Source: Gammaproteobacteria bacterium
GTDB taxonomy: Bacteria; Pseudomonadota; Gammaproteobacteria; Pseudomonadales; Pseudohongiellaceae
Direction: 5' to 3'
Assembly: GCA_030654835.1 (NCBI GenBank)
Contig: JAURWS010000006.1
Coordinates: 1-35,684 of the forward strand
Length of the DNA stretch: 35,684 bases
Below are positions 8,321-16,657 of the stretch, in pieces. The position numbers were made by a program, and so were the translations under genes. How positions within the stretch are numbered: position 1 is the stretch's first letter; each line of letters begins with the position of its first letter. The notes beneath the pieces were generated by a model that did not search any database, was not told the DNA's origin, and saw nothing but the letters and a program-made list of their open reading frames with translations.

Positions 8321-9574
8321 ATGACCAAGCTGACGACGACGCATCCCTTGTTGCAACATTCACTCAGCCGCCGCAGGCTGCTGCAAGCCAGCCTCACCGG
8401 GATGGGGCTGACTGGCCTCGGCCTCCTGCCCTCCGGCTTCGCCCAGGCGGCGCAGGCGGTCGCTGACCAGGCCCGCGCCGATGGCAAGATACTCGTCATT
8501 CTGGAACTCTCCGGAGGCAATGACGGGCTGAACACCGTCGTGCCCTATGCGGATGATGCCTATTACCGCCATCGTCCAAACATCGGCATTCCCCAGAATC
8601 GTTTGCGGATTCTCGACGAGCATTTCGGCTTGAACCCTGGCATGACCGGATTCGAGCGCCTGTTCAAGGATGGCAAACTGGCGATTGTGCATGGCTGCGG
8701 CTATGCCAACCCTTCGTACTCCCATTTCACCTCGATGGCCTACTGGCATACCGCCGCGCCGAACAGCGGCGAGGAATACGGCTGGGTCGGCAAGCTGGCC
8801 GATGCGATGGCTCCCGATGCGCCGCCCAATTTTCTGGTCAACATCGCCACCCGACAGTCGCTGGCCGTGCGCGCCAAGGCTCACGTGCCCGTGGTCTTCG
8901 ACGAACCGGAGCGCTTCATGCGTGAGACTTTCTTCGAAGAAAAGGCAGTGCTCGCGCATGCGGCCGAGACTGGCCAAGTAAACAATGCGTCGCGCCAGTT
9001 CCTGCTGGATATCGCGCGCAGTGCCAACGATGCTTCCATTCTGGTGCGCGAGGCCTGGGACAAGTATGAGTCGCCAATCGACTACGGTATCGCCGGACTG
9101 GACCTGCCCAAAGTCGCCGCGCTGATCGATGCAGGACTGCCGACCAGCCTCTACTACGTGGCCTATCGCAACAATGCGTTCGACACTCATGTCTTCCAGA
9201 ACGACCTGCACCAGCGCCTGCTCACCTACACCTCCGATGCCGTGTCCGGTTTCATGCAGGACTTGGAACGGATCGGCCGCGCGGACGATGTGGTGGTGAT
9301 GATCTTCTCCGAATTTGGCCGCCGGGTGCCGGAAAATGTGAGCCTGGGCACCGACCACGGTGCGGCGAATGTCATGTTCGTGGTGGGCAACGGCGTCAAG
9401 GGCGGGCATTACGGGGAGATTCCCAGCCTGACCGCTCTCACCGAGGGCGACAATCTGGCCTACACAACGGATTTCCGCCGGGTCTATCAGACGCTGATGC
9501 AGGGCTGGCTGGGACAGCGGGATACCGCCGACATTCTCAACGGCGATTTCGGCAGTTTTGATATGTTTGTCTGA
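8321..9574 (+). CDS. DUF1501 protein with Tat signal
   Basis: 417 aa. The N-terminus has a twin-arginine motif SRRRLLQAS (residues 16-24) and an A-rich hydrophobic stretch ending AQAAQA, so the protein should be exported folded. The mature part is DUF1501 (PF07394), a branch of the alkaline phosphatase/sulfatase superfamily: ILELSGGNDGLNTVVPY, NPSYSHFTSMAYWHTA, VVVMIFSEFGRRVPEN, and TDHGAANVMFVVG. SGGNDGLN and TDHGAAN hold the residues that align with metal ligands of the superfamily. Activity has not been assigned. Second gene of the DUF1800-DUF1501 operon. Confidence 0.92.
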   Translation: MTKLTTTHPLLQHSLSRRRLLQASLTGMGLTGLGLLPSGFAQAAQAVADQARADGKILVILELSGGNDGLNTVVPYADDAYYRHRPNIGIPQNRLRILDEHFGLNPGMTGFERLFKDGKLAIVHGCGYANPSYSHFTSMAYWHTAAPNSGEEYGWVGKLADAMAPDAPPNFLVNIATRQSLAVRAKAHVPVVFDEPERFMRETFFEEKAVLAHAAETGQVNNASRQFLLDIARSANDASILVREAWDKYESPIDYGIAGLDLPKVAALIDAGLPTSLYYVAYRNNAFDTHVFQNDLHQRLLTYTSDAVSGFMQDLERIGRADDVVVMIFSEFGRRVPENVSLGTDHGAANVMFVVGNGVKGGHYGEIPSLTALTEGDNLAYTTDFRRVYQTLMQGWLGQRDTADILNGDFGSFDMFV

Positions 9575-9689
9575 GCAACGGCTTGACAATGCATAGCACC
9601 GAGGCAAGTATGCTCGGGCACTTCCCGAGAACTTCCCAAATGTACATCAGTGATCCAAATTCACGAAATACCCAGTAGAGGTAGTCCCA

Positions 9690-10838
9690 ATGAAACGTAC
9701 CCTGTTAGCAGCCATCGTGCTCGGCCTCAGCGCCACTTCCCTGCACGCTCAGACAGTCCCCGAAATGCCCTTCGAATCAGTGCCAAACCCCCTGAAAATC
9801 CCAGCGGACTTGCACTTTGGTGAACTCGCCGGTGTAGCGGTGAACTCCCAGGGTCATGTCTTCGTGTTCTCGCGGGGCAATTCCATTGGTCCGGCCTACA
9901 TGGCCTCGGCCTCGCAACTGCTGGAATTCGATGCCGAAGGCAATTACGTGCGTGAGATCGGCAAGAATCTGCACGCGTGGTCCTACGCCCACGCAGTTCG
10001 GATCGACCCACAGGACAACATCTGGGTTGTGGACAAAGGCTCCAACATGATTCTGCGCTTCAACCCCGAGGGCCATGTGGACTGGGTGTTTGGCAGAAAG
10101 GCGGAAGCGTCCCATCTGCAGGTGCCGCCAGACTACGAAAGTGTGATGGCCCGAATGATGGAACGCATGGGCGTGCACATGGAGGTCCCGGAGGGAATCA
10201 ACCCGCGTAATCCGCTCCCTGTCCACCGGGACAACGAGTTCAACCAGCCTACGGATGTCGCGTGGGATTCCCAGGGCAACTCCTATTTCAGTGATGGTTA
10301 TATCAACTCTCGTGTGGCGAAGGTCAATGCCAAAGGGGAGTGGGTGGCCAGTTGGGGATCGCTGGGCAGCGGCCCCGGGCAGTTCGATACGCCTCACGGG
10401 CTTGCCGTGTCGCCGGATGATGAAATCTATGTCGCGGATCGCGGCAATCGCCGCATCCAGGTGCTGGACACCGATGGCAATTTCATACGTGAATTCACCA
10501 TCGATGTGCCCGTGGATACCAGCCGCGGCAAAGTCGTGTACGGCAACGAGAACCCCAATGGCACACGCGGCTCCCTTGCCCCCGGCGCACCCGATGCGCT
10601 GTGCATGACTCCCGGACCGAACCCTGTGCTGTTTGTGGGTGACTTGTATCCCAGCAGAATCTACAAGGTCTCCTTGCAAGGGGAAATCCTGGGCGTATAC
10701 GGCCAGCCTGGTCGTGGCCTTGGGGAGTTCGGGTGGATTCACGCAATCGCGTGTCCATCAGAAGACGAGATCTGGGTGGGAGAGCTGGTGAACTGGCGCC
10801 TGCAGAAACTGGTCACCAAGGGGACCGGTGACCTGTAA
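9690..10838 (+). CDS. PAL-like NHL-repeat propeller (amidating lyase-like)
   Basis: 382 aa with a Sec signal peptide (1-20, LHA-Q). NHL repeats make a six-bladed propeller. The closest recognisable family is peptidyl-alpha-hydroxyglycine alpha-amidating lyase, the second half of eukaryotic PAM. By eye the active-site residues line up: Arg62 (FSRGN), His101 (YAHAVRID), Tyr204 in QPTDV...SDGYINSR, His236 in PGQFDTPHGLAV, His351 (WIHAIAC), corresponding to rat PAL Arg533, His585, Tyr654, His690 and His786. The Met two residues before the last His is Trp here. Zinc-dependent cleavage of an N-dealkylatable carbinolamide is possible but unproven; bacterial members lack tested substrates. Monocistronic, closed by the terminator at 10880. 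Confidence 0.82.
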   Translation: MKRTLLAAIVLGLSATSLHAQTVPEMPFESVPNPLKIPADLHFGELAGVAVNSQGHVFVFSRGNSIGPAYMASASQLLEFDAEGNYVREIGKNLHAWSYAHAVRIDPQDNIWVVDKGSNMILRFNPEGHVDWVFGRKAEASHLQVPPDYESVMARMMERMGVHMEVPEGINPRNPLPVHRDNEFNQPTDVAWDSQGNSYFSDGYINSRVAKVNAKGEWVASWGSLGSGPGQFDTPHGLAVSPDDEIYVADRGNRRIQVLDTDGNFIREFTIDVPVDTSRGKVVYGNENPNGTRGSLAPGAPDALCMTPGPNPVLFVGDLYPSRIYKVSLQGEILGVYGQPGRGLGEFGWIHAIACPSEDEIWVGELVNWRLQKLVTKGTGDL

Positions 10839-10879
10839 GGCTCGCACTCGCACTCGCGCACGCGCTTGTCTGCTCACAC

Positions 10880-10907
10880 AAAACCCCGCCGCACCAGGCG
10901 GGGTTTT
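10880..10907. terminator. Bidirectional rho-independent terminator
   Basis: AAAACCCCGCC (10880-10890) and its exact complement GGCGGGGTTTT (10897-10907) around a 6-nt loop, lying between the stop of the NHL gene (plus) and the stop of the PQQ dehydrogenase (minus). The A/T tails make it work in both directions. Confidence 0.9.
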
Positions 10908-10925
10908 CCTTATCTCCCCCCTCCC

Positions 10926-12893
10926 TTACGGCAACGCAAACACAATCAACTCCGGCACTGGATTCACCAGAACAGTCAGCGCAATGTACTGCTTGCCATT
11001 GACCGAGTAGGTCATCGGAGCGCCGACGCCATTGGCAGGCAGCGGAATTGTTTTCAGCACCTCACCCGTCATCTTGTCGCGCGCCACCAGCACCGCCCCA
11101 TCAAGCCTTGATTGCGCATGAATCAACAGCGTCGACGTCACCAGCATGGGCTGTCGTCCACCACCACCCAGTGGCGGCAGATCGATACCGGCCAGGTCCG
11201 GGTGATTGGTGACTGCCGCAAAGTCGTCCCCGTTGATCTGCTGCCACAGGATCTCGCCCTTATTCATGTCGATGGCCGTTATGGTGGAATACGGCGGCTT
11301 CAGGATGGGCAGGCCGCGCGGACCGCGCACGGCCTGATTGGACAGCCGCAGGAAGTTGAAATTGGATTCGTTGGACTCCAGCGTGGTGATCAGCGGTGCG
11401 TTCGGGCTGTCACTCGACGGCACGTAGAGAATACCTGTCTCTGGATCGACACCTGCGCCCGACCAGTTGGCACCGCCACCAGCGCCCGGCAGAATGATCG
11501 TGCCACGGTGGCCGCCCTCGATCGTCTCGGTCGGCGCCGTGAACAACGGGCCATAGGTGTAGTTCTGCAGGATCGCTTCGGCTTCCGCACGAAGCTCCGG
11601 CGTGAAATCAATCAGAAAATCTTTCGACATGCCCTGCCGTGCAAAAGCGGGGGGCTTGGAGGGAAAAGGCTGCGTGGGTGACAGACGTTCACCCGGCAGC
11701 GCTTCCTGCGGCACCGGCAATTCGTTGATAGGCCACACCGGCTCGCCGGTCACGCGATCGAAAACATAGGTGAAGCCCTGTTTGGTTACCTGAGCCACGG
11801 CTTTGATGACGCGACCATCGACATTGATATCGATCAGGTTCGGTGCTGCGGGGTTATCGAAGTCCCAGACGCCGTGGTGCACCATCTGAAAATGCCAGAC
11901 TCGTTCACCGGTGCGCGCGTCCAGGCAGACAATACTCTCACTGAACAGGTTGTCACCGGGACGGTGCCCACCATAGAAGTCATTGGTAGCGGCTTCCATC
12001 GGCAGATAGATGTAGCCCAGCTCCAGGTCGGCGGTCATCATCGACCACACGCCGCCATTGCCAGCGGTGCGCCAGGAATCCTCTTCCCAGGTCTCATTGC
12101 CGAATTCGCCTTCCAGGGGAATCGTATGGAAGGTCCAGGCGACCTCACCGGTGCGGATGTTGTAGCCCCGAATCCACAGGGGCGGCCGCTCGACGTAGCG
12201 CTCCCTGTTGGAGGTGATCTGGGACACCACCAGAATGTCGCCCACCACGATGGGTGGTGATACCGCGCCCAGTGGCTGTGCGCCCTGCCAGTCCAGCTCA
12301 TCGCGTGCTGCGCGAGGAATGCCGTCGGTCAGGTCCACCCTGCCGTTGGCAAAGCTGGTGTCAATCGAACCATCCTCGGCTTTCAACGAATACACAAAAC
12401 CATCATTGGTGCTGAACAGAATCCGTTTCTGATCGCCATCTTCCCAATACGCCACCCCGCGCTGGTGAAACCCCAGAGCGCCGACCGCAGAGCCACTCAG
12501 ATAGGCCTCCGGGTTGAAACTCCACAGGGTCTGACCGCCGACGGCATCGATTGCGGCAACCTGATTCAGCGACGTAATCATGTACAGAACACCGCCCACC
12601 ATCAGCGGCGTGCCCTGCATGCGTCCGAAGGAAACGTCGTAGTCGATGTTTTCAAGATTCAGACCGCCGTCCAGGGATTGCCAGCGCCATGCCGTTTCCA
12701 GCTGATCGAAATTGTCGGCGTTGATCTGATCCAGCGCGCTGTACTTGGTCGATCCCGCATCACCGGCATAGTGTCGCCACTCCCCGTCAGTGACTCCGTA
12801 TTGGGCCCATACGGGGGTGCAGACAGTACAGACACTGCACAGACTCACGAGGCCCGCGCTGACCAGCTGCCGTACCTTGAATGTATTTTTCAT
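10926..12893 (-). CDS. PQQ-dependent propeller dehydrogenase
   Basis: 655 aa from the ATG at 12893; the frame extends 68 codons further up, but a signal peptide begins exactly here (MKNTFKVRQLVSAG... to VWA-Q, about 30 residues). The mature protein starts GEWRHYAGDAGSTKYSALDQ, the conserved opening of the quinoprotein glucose/alcohol dehydrogenase family, and has the tryptophan-docking repeats (LDARTGERVWHFQ, IDMNKGEILWQ) and HHGVWDFDNPAAPNLID, which is the active-site loop of the glucose dehydrogenase-like branch. There is no C-terminal haem c domain and no vicinal Cys pair in the mature part, so it is not a quinohaemoprotein alcohol dehydrogenase. Substrate unknown. No PQQ synthesis genes are in the window. 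Divergent from the DUF442 gene. Confidence 0.88.
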   Translation of the reverse strand: MKNTFKVRQLVSAGLVSLCSVCTVCTPVWAQYGVTDGEWRHYAGDAGSTKYSALDQINADNFDQLETAWRWQSLDGGLNLENIDYDVSFGRMQGTPLMVGGVLYMITSLNQVAAIDAVGGQTLWSFNPEAYLSGSAVGALGFHQRGVAYWEDGDQKRILFSTNDGFVYSLKAEDGSIDTSFANGRVDLTDGIPRAARDELDWQGAQPLGAVSPPIVVGDILVVSQITSNRERYVERPPLWIRGYNIRTGEVAWTFHTIPLEGEFGNETWEEDSWRTAGNGGVWSMMTADLELGYIYLPMEAATNDFYGGHRPGDNLFSESIVCLDARTGERVWHFQMVHHGVWDFDNPAAPNLIDINVDGRVIKAVAQVTKQGFTYVFDRVTGEPVWPINELPVPQEALPGERLSPTQPFPSKPPAFARQGMSKDFLIDFTPELRAEAEAILQNYTYGPLFTAPTETIEGGHRGTIILPGAGGGANWSGAGVDPETGILYVPSSDSPNAPLITTLESNESNFNFLRLSNQAVRGPRGLPILKPPYSTITAIDMNKGEILWQQINGDDFAAVTNHPDLAGIDLPPLGGGGRQPMLVTSTLLIHAQSRLDGAVLVARDKMTGEVLKTIPLPANGVGAPMTYSVNGKQYIALTVLVNPVPELIVFALP

Positions 12894-13086
12894 TTTTATT
12901 TTTATTCTCACGACCACTCTCTCCGGATAAGCGCTGTTGCGCAGAAAGTTCAAGGCGCCCAGTGTAGCGAACTCAATGGACTCAAAGTAGTTTGAACACC
13001 AAATTTCAAATGCACTCGCCCCTGCTTTCTGGCAGATTAGCGCGTACAAGCAAGCCCCCCATTTTTTTATCCACCAAGGAGTTCCC

Positions 13087-13650
13087 ATGCACCACATACT
13101 GAATGTACTGGCAGCATCTGCCGCATGCAGGGCCAGCCGGTTCGCCCGCCTCTATGCCATTGCCGCATTCACGCTGCTGGCGTCGTTCGCTACTGCGCAA
13201 CAAGTCGACACAGCCGCAATCGCCAACGCCGAGATCACGAACCTGAGCACTCCGGCCGAGAACGTGCTTGCCAGCGGGCAGCCTACTCAAGAGCAGCTGC
13301 AGCTGCTGGCTAACTCAGGCGTCAAACACATCATCAACCTGCGTCCGACCAGTGAGCAGGAATGGGACGAGGAAGCCTACGTCAAATCCCTTGGCATGGA
13401 ATATCACTCCATTCCAGTGGCCGGTGCCGATGGCGTGACCAGCGACAACGCGAAAAAACTGGATGATCTGTTGACCAGCCTGAATGGCCAGCCGCTGCTG
13501 GTGCACTGTTCGAGCAGCAACCGCGTTGGAGCCCTGCGAGCGCTAACGGCGAGTGCCAATGGCGAAGCGTTGGAAGCGGCCATTACGACTGGAAAATCCT
13601 GGGGGCTGGTAGGCCTGGAACCTGCAGTGAGAACCAAACTGTCCCGATGA
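13087..13650 (+). CDS. Exported DUF442/phosphatase-like protein
   Basis: 187 aa with an excellent ribosome-binding site (AAGGAG, 6 nt before ATG). Residues 1-38 hold a signal peptide with a long n-region. The rest matches the DUF442 (beta-lactamase-hydrolase-like phosphatase) group: LASGQPTQEQLQLLANSGVK (61-80), HIINLRP, and a P-loop HCSSSNRVGAL with Cys141 and Arg146. That is a C-x4-R spacing, usual in this group (commonly HCASGNRVGA) but one residue shorter than classic tyrosine phosphatases. The Gly of the common loop is Ser144 here. Likely a periplasmic phosphatase-fold protein of unknown substrate. The cupin gene follows after 65 bp and may share the transcript. Confidence 0.82.
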   Translation: MHHILNVLAASAACRASRFARLYAIAAFTLLASFATAQQVDTAAIANAEITNLSTPAENVLASGQPTQEQLQLLANSGVKHIINLRPTSEQEWDEEAYVKSLGMEYHSIPVAGADGVTSDNAKKLDDLLTSLNGQPLLVHCSSSNRVGALRALTASANGEALEAAITTGKSWGLVGLEPAVRTKLSR

Positions 13651-13715
13651 CAAGCAGTCCCTATGAGTAACCCTAACGAGAGAACAGCACTTCACAATAA
13701 AAAAAGGAGAACGCC

Positions 13716-14354
13716 ATGAACACATGCTTGAAGTTCCTTCTGGTGACACCATTGCTGGCAGCGGCTGTCGGGGCAAACGCCCAGACAGACGAAGCCTATG
13801 CCACGTACATCATGCAAGAAGAATGGCAGAAGGTGAATGAGCTGCCAGGGGTCGACCGGCAGATCGTCAGCCGCGATATCGGCAAGCTGAATCTGTCGGT
13901 GGGGATTATTCATCGGGGGGCAGTGACTGCCCCCAGCGCCACGACCAGTGCCGAGCCTGCGGAACGCCCCTGCGGCGTGACCAGCACCACCCGCGACAGT
14001 GGCGCGAGAGGCATTCTGCACATGCATCAGACCGAGACCTACATTGTCGTGTCCGGATCGGGCACCCTCGTCACCGGCGGCACCATCATGAACGGCAATG
14101 AATCGGAGGAGGAGAGCAATGTGACGCAGGTGCTCAATGGTCCGTCTTGCAGCGGCACCATTGTCGGTGACTGGGTTGCCAAGCATGTGAGCGAGGGAGA
14201 CATCATCATTATGCCGGCAGGCACGCCGCACGGCTGGTTGGAAGTGCCGGTGCATGTGGATTACCTGAGCGTGCGGCCCGATCCGGATCGCGTGCTGGCC
14301 GACGATTACATCAATCCTGCACTTGGCGCCGATTTCAAGATGAAGACGCAATAG
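13716..14354 (+). CDS. Exported cupin protein
   Basis: 212 aa, ribosome-binding site AAGGAG 6 nt before ATG, signal peptide 1-22 (ANA-Q). A single cupin_2 barrel: first motif around H102, H104 and E107 (LHMHQTETYIVVSGSGTLVT), second motif PAGTPHGWLE with H172. These four residues are the usual 3-His-1-Glu metal site. Extra loops with C86 and C145 lie between the motifs. Reaction unknown; could be a dioxygenase, isomerase or simple binding protein. Follows the DUF442 gene; downstream is the divergently controlled MarR operon. Confidence 0.82.
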   Translation: MNTCLKFLLVTPLLAAAVGANAQTDEAYATYIMQEEWQKVNELPGVDRQIVSRDIGKLNLSVGIIHRGAVTAPSATTSAEPAERPCGVTSTTRDSGARGILHMHQTETYIVVSGSGTLVTGGTIMNGNESEEESNVTQVLNGPSCSGTIVGDWVAKHVSEGDIIIMPAGTPHGWLEVPVHVDYLSVRPDPDRVLADDYINPALGADFKMKTQ

Positions 14355-14404
14355 TACTTCGTGCAATGAGACATTAAATTCTCTGGCAAGTTTTCGTCAA
14401 ACGC

Positions 14405-14447
14405 CATATGCTTTAGTCACTAAATTATTTAATGACTAAAGCATATG
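14405..14447. promoter_or_regulatory. Double palindromic operator of the MarR operon
   Basis: A 43-bp near-perfect inverted repeat: the 15-bp arm at 14405-14419 is the exact complement of 14433-14447, and the right arm includes the start codon of the MarR gene (14445). Inside are two copies of a 13-bp palindrome, TTTAGTCACTAAA (14412-14424) and TTTAATGACTAAA (14428-14440), whose starts are 16 bp apart. Two tandem MarR dimer sites that cover promoter and start codon would give tight autorepression. No separate Shine-Dalgarno is visible, so translation may be leaderless or weak. Confidence 0.85.
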
Positions 14448-14939
14448 ACGACCTGCATATCCCCACCCTCACAGTCCCCGACCTCAGCCGCCGAGGCACT
14501 GCTGCTGGCCACACGCCGGTTCAGCAAGGCCAATTTCGCGCGTGGCCAGGCGCTGACCAATGGCGAGCTGAGTCCTTCTGAATGGCATCTGTTGACGCTG
14601 CTGCAGCACTGGCCCGACGCGTTGGGCGCCAAACCGTCCGAGCTGGCCCGCCGCCAGCGGGTCACTGCAGCCAATGTGACTCACCAATTGCGCAACCTTG
14701 AGAGTCAGCAGCTGATTACCCGTGTGCTGGACGATTCGGATCGCCGGGTGGTGCTGGTCAAGCTGACGCCGTCCGGGGAGCAGAAGCTCACACAGGTACG
14801 CGACGCTTTCGTCCATCACTACGAACAATTCATCACGCATCTGGGGGCAGCCGAGGCCGATCATTTCATTCGTCTGCTCACGCACGCAGCGGACTTTCTG
14901 GAACAAGAGCTGGAAAAACAGGAACCCTCCTCATGCTGA
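14445..14939 (+). CDS. MarR-family regulator
   Basis: 164 aa. Winged helix-turn-helix typical of MarR: LSPSEWHLLTLLQHWPDA (helices 2), KPSELARRQRVTAANVTHQL as the DNA-reading helix region, then the wing ITRVLDDSDRRVVLVKLTPS with the conserved D-x-D-R-R. N- and C-terminal helices (dimer interface) are present. The N-terminal ATG lies in the operator arm; no other start fits. The next gene overlaps the stop by 7 bp, so this is the first gene of a MarR-ABC-ABC operon, and it is expected to be relieved by a drug-like ligand. Confidence 0.9.
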   Translation: MTTCISPPSQSPTSAAEALLLATRRFSKANFARGQALTNGELSPSEWHLLTLLQHWPDALGAKPSELARRQRVTAANVTHQLRNLESQQLITRVLDDSDRRVVLVKLTPSGEQKLTQVRDAFVHHYEQFITHLGAAEADHFIRLLTHAADFLEQELEKQEPSSC

Positions 14940-16657
14940 AAATCATCAAATTTCTGCGGCCCTGGCGCTGGCACATTGCACTCCTGTTGCTGCTGGTGTT
15001 CATTCAGGTGCTGGCAGATTTGTTTCTCCCCACGCTGATGGCCGACATCATCGATCAGGGTGTGATGCGTGGCGACACGCCCTTCATTCTGCGCACCGGC
15101 GGCTTCATGTTGCTGATCACGTTGTTCAGCATTGTGTGTGCCATCGCTTCGAGCTGGCTGTCTTCGACCATTGCCTCGGGCTATGGCCAGAGTCTGCGCT
15201 CGGCCGTGTTCGACAAGATCTCACAATTCTCTCTGCATGAGTTCGATCAGTTTGGTGCGTCGACCTTGATTACTCGCGCCACCAATGACATTACGCAGGT
15301 GCAAATGGTCACCATCATGATTGCGCGAATGTTGCTGATGGCGCCGATGATGGCGGTGGGTGGAATCGTCATGGCGTATTCCAGAGATCCCCAGTTGACC
15401 TGGGTGCTGGCGGTATCAGTACCCGCATTGGTGGTGCTGGTCGTCGCCATTGCCAGCAAGGCGATCCCGTTGTTCTCCTCCATCCAGCTCAAGATTGACC
15501 ACCTCAACGCCACGCTGCGGGAAACCCTGAGCGGCGTGCGAGTGATCCGCGCCTTCAACCGTGTCGATCATGAACAACAGCGCTTTCATCACGCCAACAC
15601 CGATCTGGCGGAGACCTATATCGCGGTCAACCGCTTGGTGGCTTACATGATGCCGGGGCTCATGTTGATCATGAACCTGACCACACTGGCCGTGCTCTGG
15701 TTCGGGTTTCAGCGCATTGAAGCGGGCACGCTACAGCTGGGAAGCCTGATCGCGTTCACGCAATACGCGATGCAGATTCTGTTCGCCTTCATGATGATGT
15801 CGATGATGTTCAACATGCTGCCACGCGCGCAGGCTGCAGCAGCCCGTATCCATGAAGTGCTGCAACTCACACTCAGCATTGTCGATCCGGCCGCCCCGCA
15901 AACGTCGGCAGAGCCTGCGGTGGTCGAATTCCAGTCCGTGAACTTTCGCTATCCGGGTGCAGAAGCACTGGCGTTGAAAGATCTCAGCTTCCGCGCCGAG
16001 CCCGGCAAGGTCACCGCCATCATCGGCTCCACCGGGTCTGGCAAGTCGACGCTCATGCGGATGATTCCGCGCTTCTACGATGTGGAAAGCGGCAAAATTC
16101 TCGTGGGCGGTGTGGATGTGCGCGACTGTTCTCAGCACGCGCTGCGCCAACGCCTGGGGTATGTCCCGCAGCAAGCCACTCTGTTCAGCGGCACAGTGCG
16201 CAGCAATTTGCTGATTGCCAATCCCGAGGCCAGCGAAGAGCAGTTGACTCAGGCAATGAGCACCGCTCAGGCCTTGCCCTTCGTCACCGAACTGGAAGGC
16301 GGTGCAGATCACGAGCTGAAGCAAGGCGGCCGCACGTTGTCCGGTGGGCAGAAGCAACGGTTGTCGATTGCGCGCGCGTTGCTCAGACCCGCCGAGGTGT
16401 ATTTGTTCGACGACAGTTTTTCAGCGCTGGATTTCAAGACCGACGCCAGACTGCGAGCGGCGCTGAAGCAGGAAGTGCGCGACGCCACCATCATCATCGT
16501 CGCACAGCGCATCGGCACCGTGATGGATGCCGATCAGATACTGGTCATGGAGGAAGGAGAAATCATCGGGCGTGGCACTCATGAGCAACTGCTGGCGCAC
16601 TGCGAGACCTATCAGGAAATTGTCGCATCGCAATTGCGTGCGGAGGATGCAGCATGA
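14933..16657 (+). CDS. ABC exporter half with degenerate ATPase site
   Basis: 574 aa, six-helix exporter domain (about 1-310) plus ATPase domain. Walker A GSTGSGKST 365-373, Q-loop 411-414, signature LSGGQ 469-473, Walker B VYLFDD 489-494. The catalytic glutamate after Walker B is Asp494, and the switch His is Gln525 (AQRIGT). These two changes are those of the non-catalytic half in heterodimeric exporters such as TM287/288. Partner is the next gene, which overlaps by 4 bp. The complex likely exports lipophilic drugs or lipids across the inner membrane. Confidence 0.92.
   Translation: MLKIIKFLRPWRWHIALLLLLVFIQVLADLFLPTLMADIIDQGVMRGDTPFILRTGGFMLLITLFSIVCAIASSWLSSTIASGYGQSLRSAVFDKISQFSLHEFDQFGASTLITRATNDITQVQMVTIMIARMLLMAPMMAVGGIVMAYSRDPQLTWVLAVSVPALVVLVVAIASKAIPLFSSIQLKIDHLNATLRETLSGVRVIRAFNRVDHEQQRFHHANTDLAETYIAVNRLVAYMMPGLMLIMNLTTLAVLWFGFQRIEAGTLQLGSLIAFTQYAMQILFAFMMMSMMFNMLPRAQAAAARIHEVLQLTLSIVDPAAPQTSAEPAVVEFQSVNFRYPGAEALALKDLSFRAEPGKVTAIIGSTGSGKSTLMRMIPRFYDVESGKILVGGVDVRDCSQHALRQRLGYVPQQATLFSGTVRSNLLIANPEASEEQLTQAMSTAQALPFVTELEGGADHELKQGGRTLSGGQKQRLSIARALLRPAEVYLFDDSFSALDFKTDARLRAALKQEVRDATIIIVAQRIGTVMDADQILVMEEGEIIGRGTHEQLLAHCETYQEIVASQLRAEDAA

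Noticed and set aside
9583-9614. TTGACA and TATGCT before the PAL-like gene
   Set aside because: The spacer is 20 bp, too long for a normal sigma70 promoter; left out as a feature.
12894-13097. 68-codon extension of the PQQ dehydrogenase
   Set aside because: The signal peptide starts at 12893, and the extension runs into the divergent promoter region and past the DUF442 start.
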